The notes below the pieces were generated by a model. It saw only the letters and a list, made by a program, of their open reading frames with translations, did not search any database and had not been told where the DNA came from. Source: Thermosynechococcus sp. (GTDB lineage: Bacteria > Cyanobacteriota > Cyanobacteriia > Thermosynechococcales > Thermosynechococcaceae). Taken from it: a stretch of DNA of 64,000 bases. The translations under genes were made by a program, and so were the position numbers. Positions 1-7,662 of the stretch are shown here, piece by piece (position 1 is the first letter of the stretch; each line of letters opens with the position of its first letter). Where the stretch lies: positions 2,325,527 to 2,389,526 of the forward strand of contig NZ_AP024678.1 in assembly GCF_025999095.1 (NCBI RefSeq), given 5' to 3'.

Positions 1-382
1 GGGTGACTAAGTGCTCAACAACCCGCTCATCCACGCCCTCATAGTGACCACAAAGGATGACGAGCTGATCCCGCTCCTGGGACCAGTGCCAGAGGTGCTG
101 TTGGGTGAGGGGCTGCCCTTGGGGGGTAACATAGATGACTTCGCGCCGCGGCAAAGAGGGCAGCGATTCCACGGCAGCAAACAGGGGGTCTGGCTTCATG
201 ACCATGCCCACACCACCGCCATAGGGTTCATCATCTACCCGCTGGTGCTTATCGGTGCTAAAGTGCCGTGGATTGGTTAGGATAACCTCCGCAATGCCCC
301 GCGCCAAGGCTTTGGCCATGAGGCCGCTGCTGAGGGGTGAAGCAAAGAATTCAGGAAAAAGAGTAATAATGTCAAAGCGCAT
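1..382 (-). CDS. trmD: tRNA (guanine-N1-)-methyltransferase, N-terminal part (cut by window edge)
   Basis: TrmD methylates G37 at N1 in tRNAs and prevents ribosomal frameshifting. About 127 codons are visible. The protein begins MRFDIITLFPEFF, a typical TrmD start, and has the YGGGVGMVMKP segment and the GHYEGVDERV motif of the knotted SPOUT fold near the window edge. The frame is open at base 1, so roughly the last 45 percent of the protein lies outside. Its ATG (382-380) shares one base with the TAA of the upstream sppA gene, which suggests translational coupling of sppA and trmD. Confidence 0.93.
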   Translation of the reverse strand, partial: MRFDIITLFPEFFASPLSSGLMAKALARGIAEVILTNPRHFSTDKHQRVDDEPYGGGVGMVMKPDPLFAAVESLPSLPRREVIYVTPQGQPLTQQHLWHWSQERDQLVILCGHYEGVDERVVEHLVT

Positions 383-1491
383 TACTGACGGTGGCAAGAG
401 AGGGAACCATAGTAGGCAAGGGCACGCAATTGACCAAGGGCACAAAGTTGCTCTTGTTTCCACATCCGTTGGGTTGCTAGTGCCGGGGGCGGTGACTGAA
501 CGCCAAAGAGTTGATTGATCAAGGGGGAGCGATCGCGCCGAAAACGGACAATGGCATATTCTCCCTCCTTGAGATTGGCAGCCCTGGCGAGGGCGTTCAG
601 GGTTTCTGGGCGGCTGCGGGTACCATCGATGAGACGGTAGCGCTGCGCCTGATCGTTACTGAAAATCATCGCTCCCATTTCGTTGCGAATAACGCTGGGA
701 TCAATGCCCCGTGCCTGGGCCACATGATTAATAAACTTGGTGTATTCCTGCTCAAGGCCAGCTTGGAAGACCTGAATTTCTTGGGGGGTGAGGCGACGGA
801 AGGGATTGCCAATATCTTTGCTGCGGCCAGCGCTCAGGGTCCGTTCTTCGATACTATTGGCGGTGACACCTCCCATCAGTAGGCCGTTATCGAGGCTAGT
901 GGGGCGATCGTAGTAGAAAACACTGGGACCGAGAATGCCAATACTGCCAACCATGCTGCCATGATCAGCGTAGATCTTATCCGCTGTCACCATTGCCCAG
1001 ACCCCTCCGGAAGCGGCAATACCCTCAATAAAGGCATAGACAGGTTTTTGGGTTGCTTTGCGGTAGCTCCTAATGCCCTCGGCGATCGCCTGTGAGCCAA
1101 AAATCGTGCCACCGGGAGTGCTGATATTGACAAAGACGGCCTTAATAGTTTTATCCTTAACAGCTTCTGCCAACTGCTGCTGCACTTCATAGCCGTAGGT
1201 GACACCCACAAGAGGGGCAAAGAAGCTATCCTCTTCGTTTTGGGGGCTGCCTAGAATTGGACCAATAATGTCAATCCTAAGAATGCGATCGCGACTGCTC
1301 TCCTTGCCGCTGATATGTTCGTAGGGACTTGTTTCACTGGCGGGCGCCAACAAGATGCCGAGGAGGGCAAAAAAAACCGTGGCACTGAAGCCCACCACCC
1401 CCAGGGTGAAAAAAAAGGTCAGCGTGCCAAAAAAGATCACACCGCAGCGGTGAAACACACTAGGCCAAAAGGGGGGAAGTGAACGCGCCAT
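382..1491 (-). CDS. sppA: signal peptide peptidase SppA (S49 family), membrane-anchored
   Basis: A serine protease of family S49 that degrades cleaved signal peptides in the membrane. The 369-residue protein has a hydrophobic anchor at about residues 15-49. The S49 core follows: ISTPGGT near 123-129, the nucleophile Ser161 in GIAASGG, and the general-base Lys225 in SKDIGNPFR, spaced as in the short Bacillus-type enzyme rather than the tandem-domain E. coli form. In cyanobacteria SppA paralogues have been linked to phycobilisome turnover under light stress; whether this copy does so is unknown. It ends in a one-base overlap with trmD. Confidence 0.9.
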   Translation of the reverse strand: MARSLPPFWPSVFHRCGVIFFGTLTFFFTLGVVGFSATVFFALLGILLAPASETSPYEHISGKESSRDRILRIDIIGPILGSPQNEEDSFFAPLVGVTYGYEVQQQLAEAVKDKTIKAVFVNISTPGGTIFGSQAIAEGIRSYRKATQKPVYAFIEGIAASGGVWAMVTADKIYADHGSMVGSIGILGPSVFYYDRPTSLDNGLLMGGVTANSIEERTLSAGRSKDIGNPFRRLTPQEIQVFQAGLEQEYTKFINHVAQARGIDPSVIRNEMGAMIFSNDQAQRYRLIDGTRSRPETLNALARAANLKEGEYAIVRFRRDRSPLINQLFGVQSPPPALATQRMWKQEQLCALGQLRALAYYGSLSCHRQ

Positions 1492-1690
1492 GGATAAACA
1501 GAGGGAAGGGTTTGGGTATAATCTGAACAGCTTTTCAGCGAAGCCTCTTCAGTGTTTTAATGACTAAATTAACTTGAACTAAATTTATTTTAGCCATAGT
1601 AGGCGGTCTTCTCTTGTTTTTCCTCCTCACGACTTATCCTTGCCGTCTTGGCCTGTCATTATCCTTTTGCGAGGTAGGTTCTCTTTTCTA

Positions 1691-1972
1691 ATGAAGCCCC
1701 CGATTACTGCTGAGCAGTATCTCAATCATCCCACCTTTGGCTTGCTCTATGGGGTATGTCCTCTAGATGAGCATCGGCAACTCTTTACAACCTTGTATGC
1801 CCAGCGGCTCTTTTTCGTTGTTACTCAGCGGCCGGAGGGTGTGGAGTTTCAATCCATTAGTCGCACGGATGCGCGAATGCTCATTGAACAGCGGTTGCGA
1901 TCGCTGCGCCGTCTTCGCAAAATGACCGAGTACCAGAGCCTGGCAGCGATTCATCATCAAGCTTTCCTGTAG
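1691..1972 (+). CDS. pipX: PipX, PII-interacting coactivator of NtcA
   Basis: PipX is a small cyanobacterial protein that binds NtcA when 2-oxoglutarate is high and PII when it is low, linking carbon/nitrogen status to transcription. The 93-residue product matches the family along its length: YLNHPTFGLLYGVC, then LFTTLYAQRLFFVVT of the Tudor-like domain, then an arginine-rich helical tail with LRSLRRLRKMTEYQ. I chose ATG 1691 because homology begins a few residues later; an in-frame upstream start at 1640 would add a hydrophobic stretch not seen in PipX. The usual partner pipY (YggS family) does not follow; a decayed merR gene lies downstream instead. ntcA itself is at 60.4-61.1 kb. Confidence 0.92.
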   Translation: MKPPITAEQYLNHPTFGLLYGVCPLDEHRQLFTTLYAQRLFFVVTQRPEGVEFQSISRTDARMLIEQRLRSLRRLRKMTEYQSLAAIHHQAFL

Positions 1973-2076
1973 TGTTCCGGGATTGGTGAGGGATGATGCA
2001 TTAAGGCAGCGGCGCAGCGCTGAGGTATCCGTTTTCAGACGCTGTACCACCATGGTACTCCCATAAACCCATTGGC

Positions 2077-2340
2077 CACTTGCCCTGCCGGCGGCGCAGT
2101 GCTGCGAGCTACCAGAAATATGCCGGGATGTTGAACAATTGCAATTGATCCAACGGGCAGAGGCCCTTAGGTTCCATCTTCAGGAAATCCGGCAGTTCTT
2201 AGATCTGCGGCAACACTGGCCACTGACCTGCGGGCCGGTCTATAACCAACTGCCAACAGAAGATTGCCGCTATTGATGCTCGCATCCAACAGCTCTTTTG
2301 GGGGCTTGTGTTACTCAATTTTGAGTTTATAGTAAATTTA
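2077..2340 (+). pseudogene. decayed MerR-family regulator
   Basis: No single frame is open, but two or three frames read in turn rebuild the middle of a MerR protein. From 2077 the frame reads HLPCRRRSAASYQKYAG, resembling the LLPPxRRxxxGYRxY wing after the MerR helix-turn-helix. After a shift near 2122 it reads DVEQLQLIQRAEALRFHLQE and IRQFLDLRQHWPLTCGPV, the conserved dimerisation-helix start including a cysteine. A further shift near 2250 gives QQKIAAIDARIQQL, the end of the dimer helix. The first ~25 residues with the DNA-binding helix are not found. It lies just upstream of, and codirectional with, a thioredoxin/permease/glutathione reductase set it may once have controlled. Confidence 0.7.
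2313..2326. promoter_or_regulatory. inverted repeat and AT-rich promoter region before the thioredoxin gene
   Basis: The sequence ACTCAATTTTGAGT is a perfect 6-2-6 inverted repeat. A TATAAT box follows at 2339-2344, and the thioredoxin start is about 70 bases further on. This could be an operator and promoter for the downstream cluster. No well-matched -35 box at 17 bases was found, so the promoter assignment is tentative. Confidence 0.3.
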
Positions 2341-2410
2341 TAATATAGTTATGTAGTATAGAGTGTTATGATAAAAGCGTTCAATGCCCTACCCGAGGGA
2401 AAGGTGAGTG

Positions 2411-2653
2411 ATGGCTGAGTTAATCGTTGATATTCTGGGCACAGGATGTAAAAAGTGCCACCAATTAGAGGCCAATGCGCGCGCAGCCCTGGCACAGCTC
2501 AATTTGACCGCTCAAGTCAATCATATTACCGATCCTTTAGCGATCGCCGACTCTGGTGTCATGCGAACCCCTGCACTGCGGATTAATGGACAAGTGGTCT
2601 CCCAAGGCAGCGTGTTGGATACCCAGGAGATCGTTGCTTTTCTGCCCCACTAA
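2411..2653 (+). CDS. small thioredoxin-like redox protein (GCKKC)
   Basis: An 80-residue protein of the thioredoxin-fold 'redox-active disulfide protein 2' type. The CxxC pair is Cys13-Lys-Lys-Cys16 in ILGTGCKKC, and the cis-proline motif is RTPAL near residue 55. This small class commonly neighbours DUF318 permeases, as here, and probably passes electrons or thiols to the transporter or its substrate. ATG 2411 is preferred over the adjacent GTG 2408; a purine-rich GAGGGAAAGGTGAG precedes it. No signal peptide is seen, so it should be cytoplasmic. Confidence 0.8.
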   Translation: MAELIVDILGTGCKKCHQLEANARAALAQLNLTAQVNHITDPLAIADSGVMRTPALRINGQVVSQGSVLDTQEIVAFLPH

Positions 2654-2747
2654 AATGCAAGTCAGAAAGGGAGTGCCCATTATTTAGTACTTAGCAAATT
2701 AGTCCTTAGCAAAGAAGAAAGCAATAGCATCTTGCCAGGAGAAAGCA

Positions 2748-4064
2748 ATGGCATTTTGGCAGGGACAATGGAAGTCACTATTGGTGACGATTGGCGGGTT
2801 TTTGGTATGTTTTTACTTACCCGTTGAATCACTACAGCAGTGGCAGCGCCTGCAGGCGGCTTTTTGGAGTGCTCTCTATCTGGTGCGCTGGTATGCCCAG
2901 GAGCATGTTCTGCTGTGCTTGGTTCCGGCCTTCTTTATTGCAGGGGCGATCGCTGTTTTCCTGAGTCAAGAGGCCATCATGAAGTATCTAGGGGCAGAGG
3001 CCCCCAAGACCCTAGCCTATGGTGTGGCAGCGGTATCAGGTACGATTTTAGCGGTGTGCTCTTGTACAGTCTTGCCACTGTTTGCCAGTATCTATCGGCG
3101 AGGGGCGGGTTTGGGGCCGGCTATTGCCTTTTTGTATTCTGGTCCCGCCATTAATGTGTTGGCGATTATTCTGACGGCACGGGTGTTGGGTCTCTCGCTG
3201 GGGGTGGCGCGGGCAATCGGGGCCATCGTTTTTAGTGTTGTGATTGGTTTGCTGATGGAGGCTCTCTTTCCTACCCCGGTCAGTGCCGCAGCCGTGAATA
3301 CGGCCACCGCTAGCGGGAACGAACCAAGGCATCCCCTGTGGCAGCAGGTCGTCCTCCTGGGAGTGCTGGTGGGCATACTGGTCTTTGCCAACTGGGTGCA
3401 ACCGACAACCGATGCCTCCCTCTGGCAGAGCATCGCCCTCGGCAAATGGTGGCTGACGGGTCTGTTGGCTCTTATGTTGAGCGGTCTGCTGGTGGTGTGG
3501 TACCACCTTAGCCCGGCCAAGGTACTTCTGGCGATCGGTGTCACCGCTCTACTTGCATGGCGATTTGCGGCCTCACCACTAGTGCCCTTTAGCGCTGGCA
3601 TTGTTGGCATCAGTTGGCTGACCAGTACTGGTCCGAAAGAAGCGAGGGCTTGGTTTGAGTCCACTTGGGAGTATACCCAACAAATTTTACCCCTGCTGCT
3701 GTTGGGAGTGCTTATAGCAGGTTTCCTCCTAGGCCGTCCGGGCAGTGAGGCCCTCATTCCCAGTCAGTGGATTACAACGGCTGTAGGGGGCAATTCGATT
3801 GTTGCCAATTTCTTGGCAGCCCTCTCCGGCGCGCTAATGTACTTTGCAACCCTAACCGAAGTTCCGATTTTGCAGGGTCTTTTGGCCAATGGCATGGGAC
3901 AAGGTCCTGCACTGGCACTGCTACTGGCCGGTCCAGCCCTATCCCTGCCCAATATTCTGGTTCTGCGCCAGATCATCGGCTGGCGCAAAACCCTGACCTA
4001 TGGGGCGTTGGTGGTGCTGATGGCAACCTTGACCGGAATTGCCTATGGCTCCCTTTGGCCCTAA
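2748..4064 (+). CDS. DUF318/UPF0718 permease (ArsP / SO_0444-like)
   Basis: A 438-residue polytopic membrane protein of the predicted permease family that includes organoarsenical exporter ArsP and SO_0444-type metal efflux proteins. The first half carries CSCTVLPLFASIYRRGAG (Cys104, Cys106), the family's cysteine motif in a transmembrane region, followed by FLYSGPAINVLAI. The second half repeats the pattern with LAGPALSLPNILVLRQ, consistent with an internal two-fold fold. The substrate cannot be read from sequence; a thiol-reactive metal or metalloid is plausible given the adjacent thioredoxin and glutathione reductase. It lies 94 bases after the thioredoxin gene and 56 bases before gor, likely one operon. 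Confidence 0.82.
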   Translation: MAFWQGQWKSLLVTIGGFLVCFYLPVESLQQWQRLQAAFWSALYLVRWYAQEHVLLCLVPAFFIAGAIAVFLSQEAIMKYLGAEAPKTLAYGVAAVSGTILAVCSCTVLPLFASIYRRGAGLGPAIAFLYSGPAINVLAIILTARVLGLSLGVARAIGAIVFSVVIGLLMEALFPTPVSAAAVNTATASGNEPRHPLWQQVVLLGVLVGILVFANWVQPTTDASLWQSIALGKWWLTGLLALMLSGLLVVWYHLSPAKVLLAIGVTALLAWRFAASPLVPFSAGIVGISWLTSTGPKEARAWFESTWEYTQQILPLLLLGVLIAGFLLGRPGSEALIPSQWITTAVGGNSIVANFLAALSGALMYFATLTEVPILQGLLANGMGQGPALALLLAGPALSLPNILVLRQIIGWRKTLTYGALVVLMATLTGIAYGSLWP

Positions 4065-4120
4065 AACAGATAGATTTGCTAGAGTGAGGCTAAATCTTGA
4101 GCCGTGCTTGAGGGGTGAGG

Positions 4121-5506
4121 ATGAGCTACGACTATGACCTGCTGGTGATTGGTGCCGGCTCCGGTGGCTTGGCAGCCTCAAAGCGAGCAGCTTCCTACGG
4201 TGCTAGGGTGGCCATCGCCGAAGGGGATAAAGTTGGCGGCACCTGTGTGATTCGGGGTTGTGTCCCCAAAAAGCTTATGGTCTATGGCTCCAAGTTTAGC
4301 CGCCTCTTTGAAGACGCTGTCGGCTATGGCTGGCGCCCCGTTAAGGCAAAACTCAATTGGGAACACCTGATTCGTGCGGTGGATCAGGAGGTGAATCGAC
4401 TCAGTCAACTGCACATTAGCTATTTGGAAAAAGCAGGTGTTGAACTGTTGCCCTTTTTTGCCCGCTTTGCTGACGCCCACACCCTAGAACTGGTGGATCG
4501 CCAAGGACAGGTCCAGCGGCGGGTGACAGCAGCAAAAATCCTGATTGCCGTCGGCGGCGAAGCCATTAAACCCAATGTGCCGGGAATTGAACACAGCATT
4601 ACCTCGCGGGAGATGTTTTTGTTGCCCAAGCAGCCAAAGCGCATCGCCATCCTTGGGGGCGGCTACATCGCTGTTGAGTTTGCCGGCATCCTGCGGGGAC
4701 TAGGGACAGAGGTCATTCACTTTCTGCGGGGCGATCGCCCCCTGCGGAGTTTTGATCAAGACATTCAAGATGGCGTCTATGAAGGGATGATCCGCCACGG
4801 CATTGATGTGCGTCGCCGGTGCCACATTACTGGCTTGCAGCTCACTAAGAAGGGTAATATCCGCGTTTGCTATGAACAGCAGGGGCAAACCTGTGAAACC
4901 AAAGTTGATACGGTGCTGTGTGCCGTGGGGCGCGCTCCCAATTTGCAGGGGCTAGGCCTCGATCAGGCGGGGGTTCACCTAAGAACCAATAGCCAAGGAA
5001 TTGTGGCCATTGGGGTGGATGAATACTACCGCACCAATCAAGAGCATATTTTTGCTGTGGGCGACTGCACCAACCGCGTCAACCTCACCCCGGTAGCCAT
5101 TGCTGAAGGACGCGCCTTTGCCGATACCCAATTTGGCAATCTCCCCCGCACCTTGAGCTATGAGAATATTCCCTCGGCGGTGTTTTCCCAGCCGGAGGCA
5201 GCTTCTGTGGGGCTTTCGGAGGCGCAGGCCAAGGCGAAATTGGGGGAAGAGAATGTGAAAATCTACCGCGCGGCCTTTCGGCCCATGTACCACAGCCTCA
5301 CGGGGCGCGCTGAACAGGTGATCGTCAAATTGGTGGTGGACAAAAATACGGAGTGGGTGCTGGGGGCCCACATGGTCGGAGAGAATGCCGCTGAGATTAT
5401 TCAAGGGATCGCGATCGCCCTCAAAATGGGCGCCACCAAGAAAGACTTTGATGCCACCATTGGCATTCACCCCTCCACTGCTGAGGAGTTTGTTACCCTG
5501 CGCTAG
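4121..5506 (+). CDS. gor: glutathione-disulfide reductase
   Basis: A flavoenzyme that reduces glutathione disulfide with a pyridine nucleotide. The 461-residue protein has the FAD dinucleotide fold GAGSGG (11-16), the redox pair Cys42/Cys47 in GGTCVIRGCVPKK, a second nucleotide fold ILGGGYIAVEFAG near 170-185, the FAD motif FAVGDCTN and the C-terminal HPSTAEE with the catalytic His450-Glu455 pair from the dimer partner. ATG 4121 is chosen over an in-frame GTG at 4115. It ends 14 bases inside the 3' end of convergent ctpA. Its position after the thioredoxin and permease suggests a thiol-dependent detoxification unit. Confidence 0.92.
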   Translation: MSYDYDLLVIGAGSGGLAASKRAASYGARVAIAEGDKVGGTCVIRGCVPKKLMVYGSKFSRLFEDAVGYGWRPVKAKLNWEHLIRAVDQEVNRLSQLHISYLEKAGVELLPFFARFADAHTLELVDRQGQVQRRVTAAKILIAVGGEAIKPNVPGIEHSITSREMFLLPKQPKRIAILGGGYIAVEFAGILRGLGTEVIHFLRGDRPLRSFDQDIQDGVYEGMIRHGIDVRRRCHITGLQLTKKGNIRVCYEQQGQTCETKVDTVLCAVGRAPNLQGLGLDQAGVHLRTNSQGIVAIGVDEYYRTNQEHIFAVGDCTNRVNLTPVAIAEGRAFADTQFGNLPRTLSYENIPSAVFSQPEAASVGLSEAQAKAKLGEENVKIYRAAFRPMYHSLTGRAEQVIVKLVVDKNTEWVLGAHMVGENAAEIIQGIAIALKMGATKKDFDATIGIHPSTAEEFVTLR

Positions 5507-6731
5507 TGGCCACTTGCATCGGACTGTGGAGCAGCTCTAGGGCCGCCAGATATTGGGGATCTGCTGCGGTACCCATGGCCATCAGACTCTCGGGAGCATC
5601 GAGCACCCGCCGATCTGGCTCAATCCCTACTTTGTTGATGTTGTGGTGATTGGGGGTTTCGTAGTGGGCAATCGTCACAGCGAGGCCAGAGCCATCACTC
5701 AGGCTAAAGAGGGACTGAATCGAGCCCTTGCCATAGGTGCGATCGCCCACCAATCGAGCGCGCCCATGATCCTGGAGGGCACCGGCCAAAATCTCACTGG
5801 CACTGGCTGTGCCACTATTTACAAGGACAACTAGCGGATCATGGGTGAGAGCGCCCCCACTGGCATTGAGGCTGTCAATAATCCCTTGGCGATCGACGGT
5901 ATAGACAATTACCCCTGAGTCCAGCCACAACTGGGCAATTTCTACTCCCGCCTGCAACAGTCCCCCCGGATTATTGCGCAGATCAAGAATGTACGCCTCA
6001 GCCCCCTGCTGCTCTAGCATTTGAATGGCTTTGCGCATTTCTGTGGGGGCCATAGCACTGAACTGGCTGAGGCGAATATAGCCAACGGTGTGCCCCTGCA
6101 CTTGGCGAACCTCAGCCGTGACCGGATTAATCTCAATGTGTCCGCGGTGCAGGATCAATTCCTGAGGGGCTTCATTGCCCCGCTGCAGCAATAGGTGAAC
6201 CACAGAACCCGCCGTCCCCCGCATCCTTTCGGCGGCCTCATCAAGGCTCAGTTTGGCGGTGGGCACACCGTCAATGGCAAGAATGCGATCGCGGGGTTGA
6301 ATACCGGCTTGGGCAGCGGGAGAGCCATCAATGGGAGCAATCACTTCAAGGACACCGGTTTCAGGGTCAGTGCTAATTTGCAAGCCAACGCCGATGAGTT
6401 CACCCGCAGTGGTCGTTTGTAGGCTGCGAAACTGTTCAGGCCGCAGGAATCGGGTGAAGGGATCCTCAAGGGTGGCCAGCATTCCTTGAATGGCAGTGTA
6501 GGTCGCCTCGCGATCGCCCAGGGAACGCTTTAGGACTTTTTCGCGCACTAGCCACCAGTTTTGACCATTAAAGGTGGGATCAACATAGGCTTGGTTAACA
6601 ATACGCCAGGCCTCATTAAAGAGTTTTTGTTCTTCCGTCAGGGCGATCGCCGAGTGACTGGGGAAAATGCCCCAGACCCCCACAAGGACAACCCAACAAC
6701 AAATGAGACGTTGCAGCCAACGAACCCCCAT
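5493..6731 (-). CDS. ctpA: carboxyl-terminal processing protease (S41), CtpA-like
   Basis: A thylakoid-lumen or periplasmic serine protease; CtpA in cyanobacteria removes the C-terminal extension of the photosystem II D1 precursor. The 412-residue protein has a signal peptide (hydrophobic to about residue 30), a PDZ domain around 105-190 with GVGLQI, and the S41 domain with YILDLRNNPGG (247-257), the serine motif GTASASE (307-313) and Lys335 in RTYGKG. Cyanobacteria have up to three Ctp paralogues; the assignment to CtpA rather than CtpB or CtpC is by general resemblance only. The last 14 bases overlap convergent gor. Confidence 0.85.
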   Translation of the reverse strand: MGVRWLQRLICCWVVLVGVWGIFPSHSAIALTEEQKLFNEAWRIVNQAYVDPTFNGQNWWLVREKVLKRSLGDREATYTAIQGMLATLEDPFTRFLRPEQFRSLQTTTAGELIGVGLQISTDPETGVLEVIAPIDGSPAAQAGIQPRDRILAIDGVPTAKLSLDEAAERMRGTAGSVVHLLLQRGNEAPQELILHRGHIEINPVTAEVRQVQGHTVGYIRLSQFSAMAPTEMRKAIQMLEQQGAEAYILDLRNNPGGLLQAGVEIAQLWLDSGVIVYTVDRQGIIDSLNASGGALTHDPLVVLVNSGTASASEILAGALQDHGRARLVGDRTYGKGSIQSLFSLSDGSGLAVTIAHYETPNHHNINKVGIEPDRRVLDAPESLMAMGTAADPQYLAALELLHSPMQVATSAG

Positions 6732-6797
6732 TCCTTCACCTGCTGATTGCTTCTTTCTCTTAAGCTAGCACTAGAAAAAATCTCTAGGCAGGCACGG

Positions 6798-7030
6798 CTA
6801 CCCCTTGAGCACTACCTTGGGATGCAGGCGATCGCCCCCACTGATGCCAACGCCGACACAGACAGTGGCAAAGGTGACGCCCACAACACTCTCCGCCGGC
6901 GGCAGCCCCTCACAAATCACGGCGCGGCCATGGTACCAGTCATTGAGTTGTGCTGCATTGAGTTCAAGCCACGGCAGATGCGAGAGAACCGCTTGGGGCG
7001 GGCACAGGGGTAAATGTTCTGGGGCAATGG
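6798..7030 (-). pseudogene. truB: out-of-frame 3' end of truB
   Basis: Reading the minus strand one frame away from the upstream truB frame gives [39 protein letters not shown], and finally [12 protein letters not shown] with a TAG at 6798-6800. This resembles the missing C-terminal (PUA-like) domain of cyanobacterial TruB. The switch point lies near 7015-7035, where a 10-base AGCCATTGCC occurs twice five bases apart, a plausible site for an indel. Either the gene is truly frameshifted in this strain, or there is a sequencing error or a recoding event. Confidence 0.7.
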
Positions 7031-7662
7031 CTTTCTAGGCAATGGCTCTCCTCGATCCGCAGGCCGCTGCTTTCAATCCGTTGCAGGGCTGCCAGGGTGC
7101 CACCCACCCCCAGTGCAGCCCCCAAATCGCGGGCAAGGGCACGGATATAGGTGCCACTGCCACAGGTAATATGTAGGGTCAATTCTGGGTAGCGACCCGC
7201 TTGCCAATCCAACACCTCGATGCTGTAGACCTCAACAATCCGCGGCGGAACGCTCACTACCTCACCCGCACGGGCCCGGGCATAGAGCCGCTGGCCAGCC
7301 ACTTGAATCGCACTGTAGGCCGGGGGCAATTGCTCAATTTCACCCATAAATTGAGGGAGCTGTTCTTGGATGGCGGCGAGCGTTAGGTGACCGGCCGCCT
7401 GTTCGCGGCAAATGTCCCCCGTTATATCATCGGTGGTGGTGGTAATCCCAAAGCGCACCGTGCCAATGTAGGCCTTGCGATCGCTGAGATAGGGCAGAAG
7501 TCGCGTTGCAGCCCCAAGGGCGATCGGCAGTACCCCTGTGGCCATCGGATCCAATGTGCCCCCATGGCCAATTCGTTTAAGCCGCAGCCGCCGCCGCAGT
7601 TCATTAATACAGTCGTGGGAGGTGCAGCCAGCAGGTTTATTCAAATTCAAAAAACCAACCAT
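6964..7662 (-). CDS. truB: tRNA pseudouridine(55) synthase TruB, open part (C-terminal domain frameshifted)
   Basis: TruB makes pseudouridine 55 in the T-loop of tRNAs. The visible frame gives 232 residues from ATG 7662 with the start [17 protein letters not shown], the catalytic Asp38 in [10 protein letters not shown] and the RNA-binding motifs [19 protein letters not shown] and [15 protein letters not shown]. The catalytic domain is therefore complete. The tail [18 protein letters not shown] looks nothing like TruB, and the expected C-terminus continues in another frame down to 6798, so the normal protein would be about 288 residues. The ATG shares one base with the TGA of the upstream TolC gene. 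Confidence 0.85.
   Translation of the reverse strand: MVGFLNLNKPAGCTSHDCINELRRRLRLKRIGHGGTLDPMATGVLPIALGAATRLLPYLSDRKAYIGTVRFGITTTTDDITGDICREQAAGHLTLAAIQEQLPQFMGEIEQLPPAYSAIQVAGQRLYARARAGEVVSVPPRIVEVYSIEVLDWQAGRYPELTLHITCGSGTYIRALARDLGAALGVGGTLAALQRIESSGLRIEESHCLESHCPRTFTPVPAPSGSLASAVA

Noticed and set aside
3092-3757. Minus-strand 221-codon frame inside the DUF318 permease
   Set aside because: Arg/Pro/Thr-rich antisense of a clear membrane protein; no homology or ribosome site.
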